A stretch of DNA of 64,000 nucleotides from Streptomyces sp. YS415 (GTDB lineage Bacteria > Actinomycetota > Actinomycetes > Streptomycetales > Streptomycetaceae), in NCBI RefSeq assembly GCF_023544665.1, contig NZ_JAMJFL010000021.1:62001-126000 (forward strand). The letters are read 5' to 3'. The position numbers and the translations under genes are program-made. The notes beneath the pieces were generated by a model. That model had not been told where the DNA came from and searched no databases. It was given only the letters and a program-made list of their open reading frames with translations. Positions 61,358 through 64,000 of this stretch are shown piece after piece (position 1 is the stretch's first letter; the number at the start of each line of letters is the position of its first letter).

Positions 61358-61405
61358 GCTCGTGGACCCATGTTTCACCGCCGTTCTCCCAGGTCGTCGT
61401 ATGTT

Positions 61406-62980
61406 TCAGCTCTGTTGCGCATCGTGTGCGAGCAGGGCGATGTGCACCGAGGCTGCCTGCTCGAAGTCGTCGAGGTCCACTCCCAGGCGGCCCTGTATGG
61501 CCTCCAGCCGGCGGTAGAGCGCGGGCCGGGAGACATGGTGGAGCTGGGCGGTGCGGGACTTGTTGCGGCCGGTGGCGAGGTAGGTGCGCAGCACCGCCAG
61601 CAGGTCCTCCTCCGGTCCGCACAGCAGCCCGTCCAACTCCCGCTCCGCGAACGACTGCACCTGCGGGTCGTCCCGCAACAGCCGGATCAGGCCACGCAGA
61701 TGGACGTCCTTCAGGCGCACCACCGCGGGGACGTCGAGGACGTCGGCCACGGCATCGGCGACATGCCGCGCCTCGCGCAGACCCGCGGGCACGTCGTCCC
61801 AGGCGGCGCGGGGGTCGGCGGCGGCCACCACCGTGCCCGGGGCCTCCCCGCGCAGCCGGGCCGCGAAGTTGGCGGTGAGCACGCTCGCGTCCTGGTCCCG
61901 GGCGAGGCTCAGCAGCACGGCGGTGACCGGATCGGCGAGCTCCGCGACGATGCCGGGCAGCCCCAGCGTGCGCAGCACCCGGTCGAGCCGGACGGGGTCG
62001 CCGCCCCGGACGACCAGCGGCACGAAGGTGCGCCGGTTGACGGGCAGTCCGGCCGCCCGCGCCCGGGGCAGCAGCTGCCTGGCCGGTACGACCCCGCCGA
62101 CCAGGTCGGTGAGCAGGCTCTGCGCGGACTGCTCCTCCCAGGTGCGGGCCGAGGTGCCGCCGAGCATGCGGTGCAGCACCAGGGCCTCGGCGGCGCGGTC
62201 GGCGAGCAGCCGCCCGGTGGCGGTGTCGCCGCGGTGGCCGCACAGCACGATCCGGCCCCAGCGCTCGCCCCGGCCGCCGAGTTCGGCCCGGATCCAGCCG
62301 TCGCCCGCGCTGCCTCCCCCCGTGCCCGAAAGGCCTGGGTGGTGCCCCCATGCCTGCCGGGAGATGCGCTCCCAGTCGCGCAGCACGTCGTCCACGGCCG
62401 AGCGCTCCCCCGCGGTGGCCAGCACCCGGTGGGCCAGGTTGGTGACGACGACCGGGCAGGCGCTGTGCAGGGCGATCTCGTCGAGCAGCCGCTGGAGCGG
62501 GGCGCCCGCGGTGATCAGGGCGGTGAGCGCGGTCCGTACCGACTCCGAGAGGCTGACGGCGGCGAACTTCCGCCGCACCAGCCGGGACTGGACCTCCTCG
62601 GTCAGCTCGGCGAAGGGGAAGGGCCGGTGCAGGACCACCATCGGCAGCCCGCACCGCTCGGCCACCCGGCGCATCGCCTCCGGGGCGGCCGGGAAGGCGC
62701 GGCCGAGCCCGAGGACCACGGCCGCGGCCTCCGCGCGGTGCAGGGACTGGACGTACTCGGCCTGCGCGCTGTCGTCGCCGGCCAGCAGCACCCCGGTGGT
62801 CAGCACCATCTCGCCGCCCCGCAGCATCACGCCGACGTCGGCGGCCTCGGCCACGTGCACCCAGCGCACCGGCCGGTCCAGCTGGCCGGCGCCGGCCACC
62901 ACCTCGGGCTCCCCGGCCAGCACCCGCTCCAGGGTGAGGACCTGACGGACCGACAGGGCGGGCTCCAGGGTGGTGGTCAT
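61406..62980 (-). CDS. PucR-family transcriptional regulator
   Basis: 524 aa. N-terminal PucR sensory domain (LTLERVLAGEPEVVAGAGQLDRPV, VRWVHVAEAAD, LRGGEMVLTTG), a middle GAF-like/GGDEF-like part, and a C-terminal helix-turn-helix PucR_HTH (LRTYLATGRNKSRTAQLHHVSRPALYRRL). Such regulators sense purine- or pyrimidine-degradation intermediates. It lies 35 bases after the transaminase stop and directly before the degradation operon. AAGGGA is its ribosome site. Confidence 0.92.
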   Translation of the reverse strand: MTTTLEPALSVRQVLTLERVLAGEPEVVAGAGQLDRPVRWVHVAEAADVGVMLRGGEMVLTTGVLLAGDDSAQAEYVQSLHRAEAAAVVLGLGRAFPAAPEAMRRVAERCGLPMVVLHRPFPFAELTEEVQSRLVRRKFAAVSLSESVRTALTALITAGAPLQRLLDEIALHSACPVVVTNLAHRVLATAGERSAVDDVLRDWERISRQAWGHHPGLSGTGGGSAGDGWIRAELGGRGERWGRIVLCGHRGDTATGRLLADRAAEALVLHRMLGGTSARTWEEQSAQSLLTDLVGGVVPARQLLPRARAAGLPVNRRTFVPLVVRGGDPVRLDRVLRTLGLPGIVAELADPVTAVLLSLARDQDASVLTANFAARLRGEAPGTVVAAADPRAAWDDVPAGLREARHVADAVADVLDVPAVVRLKDVHLRGLIRLLRDDPQVQSFAERELDGLLCGPEEDLLAVLRTYLATGRNKSRTAQLHHVSRPALYRRLEAIQGRLGVDLDDFEQAASVHIALLAHDAQQS

Positions 62981-62994
62981 GGCGGTGTCCCTTG

Positions 62995-63042
62995 CTGAAG
63001 GCTCCGCAGAGCGCGTTACTGAAGGCTCCGCAGAGCGCGTTC
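62995..63042. repeat. Exact tandem duplication of 24 bases at the transaminase 3' end
   Basis: A 24-base unit beginning CTGAAGGCTCCGC occurs twice in a row (62995-63018 and 63019-63042, last base differs). The inner copy contains the end of the transaminase coding sequence; the outer copy lies beyond the stop, just before the PucR ribosome site. Confidence 0.8.
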
Positions 63043-64000
63043 GAGGATCGCGGCACCCTCCTCAGCCTCCGCGACGGACAGCGACAGCGGCGGGGCGACC
63101 CGCAGCGCGCTGGTGTCGTGCCCGCCGCCCTTGCCGATCAGCAGCCCGTCCGCGCGGGCCGCCTCCAGGACGGCGGCGGCCGCCTCGGGAGCCGCCCGGT
63201 CCGTCCCGGGTTCGGCCAGCTCGATGCCGATCATCAGTCCGCGCCCGCGCACTTCCCGTACGTACGGCACCTGCGCGGCGGCCGCCCGCAGCCGCTCGAT
63301 GAGCAGCCCGCCGACCCGCCGCGCGTTGCCCTGGAGGTCGTGCTCCAGGAGGTACGTCAGGTTGGCGAGCCCCGCCGCCATGGTGACCTGCGTGCCGCCG
63401 AACGTCGAGATGCTGTTGGCGTCCAGGCAGTTCATGATCTCGGAGCGGGCGATCACCCCGCCGATGGACATCCCGTTGCCGATGCCCTTGGCGAAGGTGA
63501 CGATGTCCGGCGGGCCGTTCCGCCCGTGCGCCTGCCATCCCCAGAAGTGGTCGCCGGTGCGGCCCCAGCCGGTCTGCACCTCGTCGGCGATCCACAGGAT
63601 GCCGCGCTCGGCGAGCACCTCGCGGAAGGCCGCGTACAGGCCGTCCGGCGGGGCGGTGAAGCCGCCGACGCCCTGCACGGGCTCGGCGATCAGGGCCGCG
63701 GGCGCCCGGCTGTGGCCGAGCAGGTCCTTCAGGTCCGCGACGCAGGCCGCGATGAAGTCCTCGTCGCCCAGCGAGGCGTACGGGCCGCGCGTGCGCACCC
63801 CGCCGTGGACGTAGAGCGTCTGCAGCGGGGACAGGGAGGTCGGGGACCAGCCGCGGTTGCCGGTGATGCCGACCGTGCTGAAGGAGCGGCCGTGGTAGCT
63901 GTTGCGCATCGCCAGGATCGCGTTGCTGCGCCGGTGGGCGGTGGCGAGCAGCAGCGCGGTGTCGTTGGCCTCGGTGCCGGAGGTGGTGAAGAACACGCGG
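63016..64000 (-). CDS. Class III aminotransferase, probable beta-alanine or GABA type (5' part missing)
   Basis: Partial: 328 codons are in the window and the N-terminus lies beyond position 64000. PLP-dependent class III transaminase with VFFTTSGTEAND (the substrate loop), IAEPVQGVGGF, WIADEVQTGWGRTG with the PLP-ring Asp, and the Schiff-base Lys in VTFAKGIGNGM. Most likely moves the amino group of beta-alanine, the product of uracil breakdown, to pyruvate or 2-oxoglutarate. It runs into PucR on the same strand. Confidence 0.9.
   Translation of the reverse strand, partial: RVFFTTSGTEANDTALLLATAHRRSNAILAMRNSYHGRSFSTVGITGNRGWSPTSLSPLQTLYVHGGVRTRGPYASLGDEDFIAACVADLKDLLGHSRAPAALIAEPVQGVGGFTAPPDGLYAAFREVLAERGILWIADEVQTGWGRTGDHFWGWQAHGRNGPPDIVTFAKGIGNGMSIGGVIARSEIMNCLDANSISTFGGTQVTMAAGLANLTYLLEHDLQGNARRVGGLLIERLRAAAAQVPYVREVRGRGLMIGIELAEPGTDRAAPEAAAAVLEAARADGLLIGKGGGHDTSALRVAPPLSLSVAEAEEGAAILERALRSLQ

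Overview
The window is chromosomal DNA from a Streptomyces or a very close relative. It has very high GC with G or C in most third codon positions, frequent GTG starts, TGA stops, and many overlapping GTGA/ATGA junctions. The gene content also fits: an NmtR/P1B-4 ATPase pair, a complete ethylmalonyl-CoA pathway cluster, two F420-type LLM oxidoreductases, an Rv2578c-like radical SAM protein, a stand-alone LigD polymerase domain and a SpoIIE phosphatase. I see no phage, insertion sequence, CRISPR array, tRNA, rRNA or secondary-metabolite core. From memory the order around the ethylmalonyl-CoA cluster resembles the S. coelicolor right-arm region near SCO6467-6475.

Layout. 0-5.4 kb: a minus-strand operon (type II NADH dehydrogenase-like protein, transketolase, LigD polymerase domain), then an F420-type oxidoreductase and a strong bidirectional terminator. 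5.4-9.2 kb: small envelope proteins, a glyoxalase-fold protein, an acetyltransferase and a secreted CocE-type hydrolase. 9.3-14.3 kb: four peptidases in one tight operon (M55, M20, S9, S66). 14.3-15.0 kb: non-coding, with direct repeats. 15.0-21.5 kb: methyltransferase, SpoIIE phosphatase, MFS exporter with an added beta-sandwich tail, SRPBCC protein. 21.5-26.2 kb: SOS-box radical SAM protein, secreted peptidase, RidA, GNAT, a tandem-repeat block and a HEAT protein.

26.2-37.5 kb is the metabolic core. It holds a double 3-hydroxyacyl-CoA dehydrogenase, a TetR regulator, and the operon ccr-ecm-mcl-mch-mcd. This operon takes crotonyl-CoA through ethylmalonyl-, methylsuccinyl- and mesaconyl-CoA to glyoxylate and propionyl-CoA, and can supply polyketide extender units. 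Phosphatidylserine decarboxylase and synthase follow. Glycerate kinase lies next, convergent.

38.8-48.2 kb is rich in ADP-ribose/NAD and stress functions: ADP-ribosylglycohydrolase, Nudix, Sir2 and later a macrodomain. It also carries an Ada-AlkA/Ogt alkylation-repair operon and the metal ATPase with its NmtR-type sensor. 48.2-56.3 kb: FAD oxidoreductase, inositol-phosphatase-like protein, gamma-glutamyltransferase-like protein, a NarL-type two-component system, an AhpD-like protein and a secreted protein. 56.3-64 kb: a reductive pyrimidine-degradation locus with an NCS1 transporter, LLM oxidoreductase, dihydropyrimidinase, beta-ureidopropionase, PucR regulator and a class III transaminase cut by the window edge.

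The points most worth following up are: an F420-type oxidoreductase inside the pyrimidine operon; a LexA-type box in front of the radical SAM gene; an operator-in-spacer promoter and folded leader before ccr; repeats that copy gene tails at three places; and a recurring TANNNT-N6/7-ATG arrangement that suggests many leaderless transcripts.
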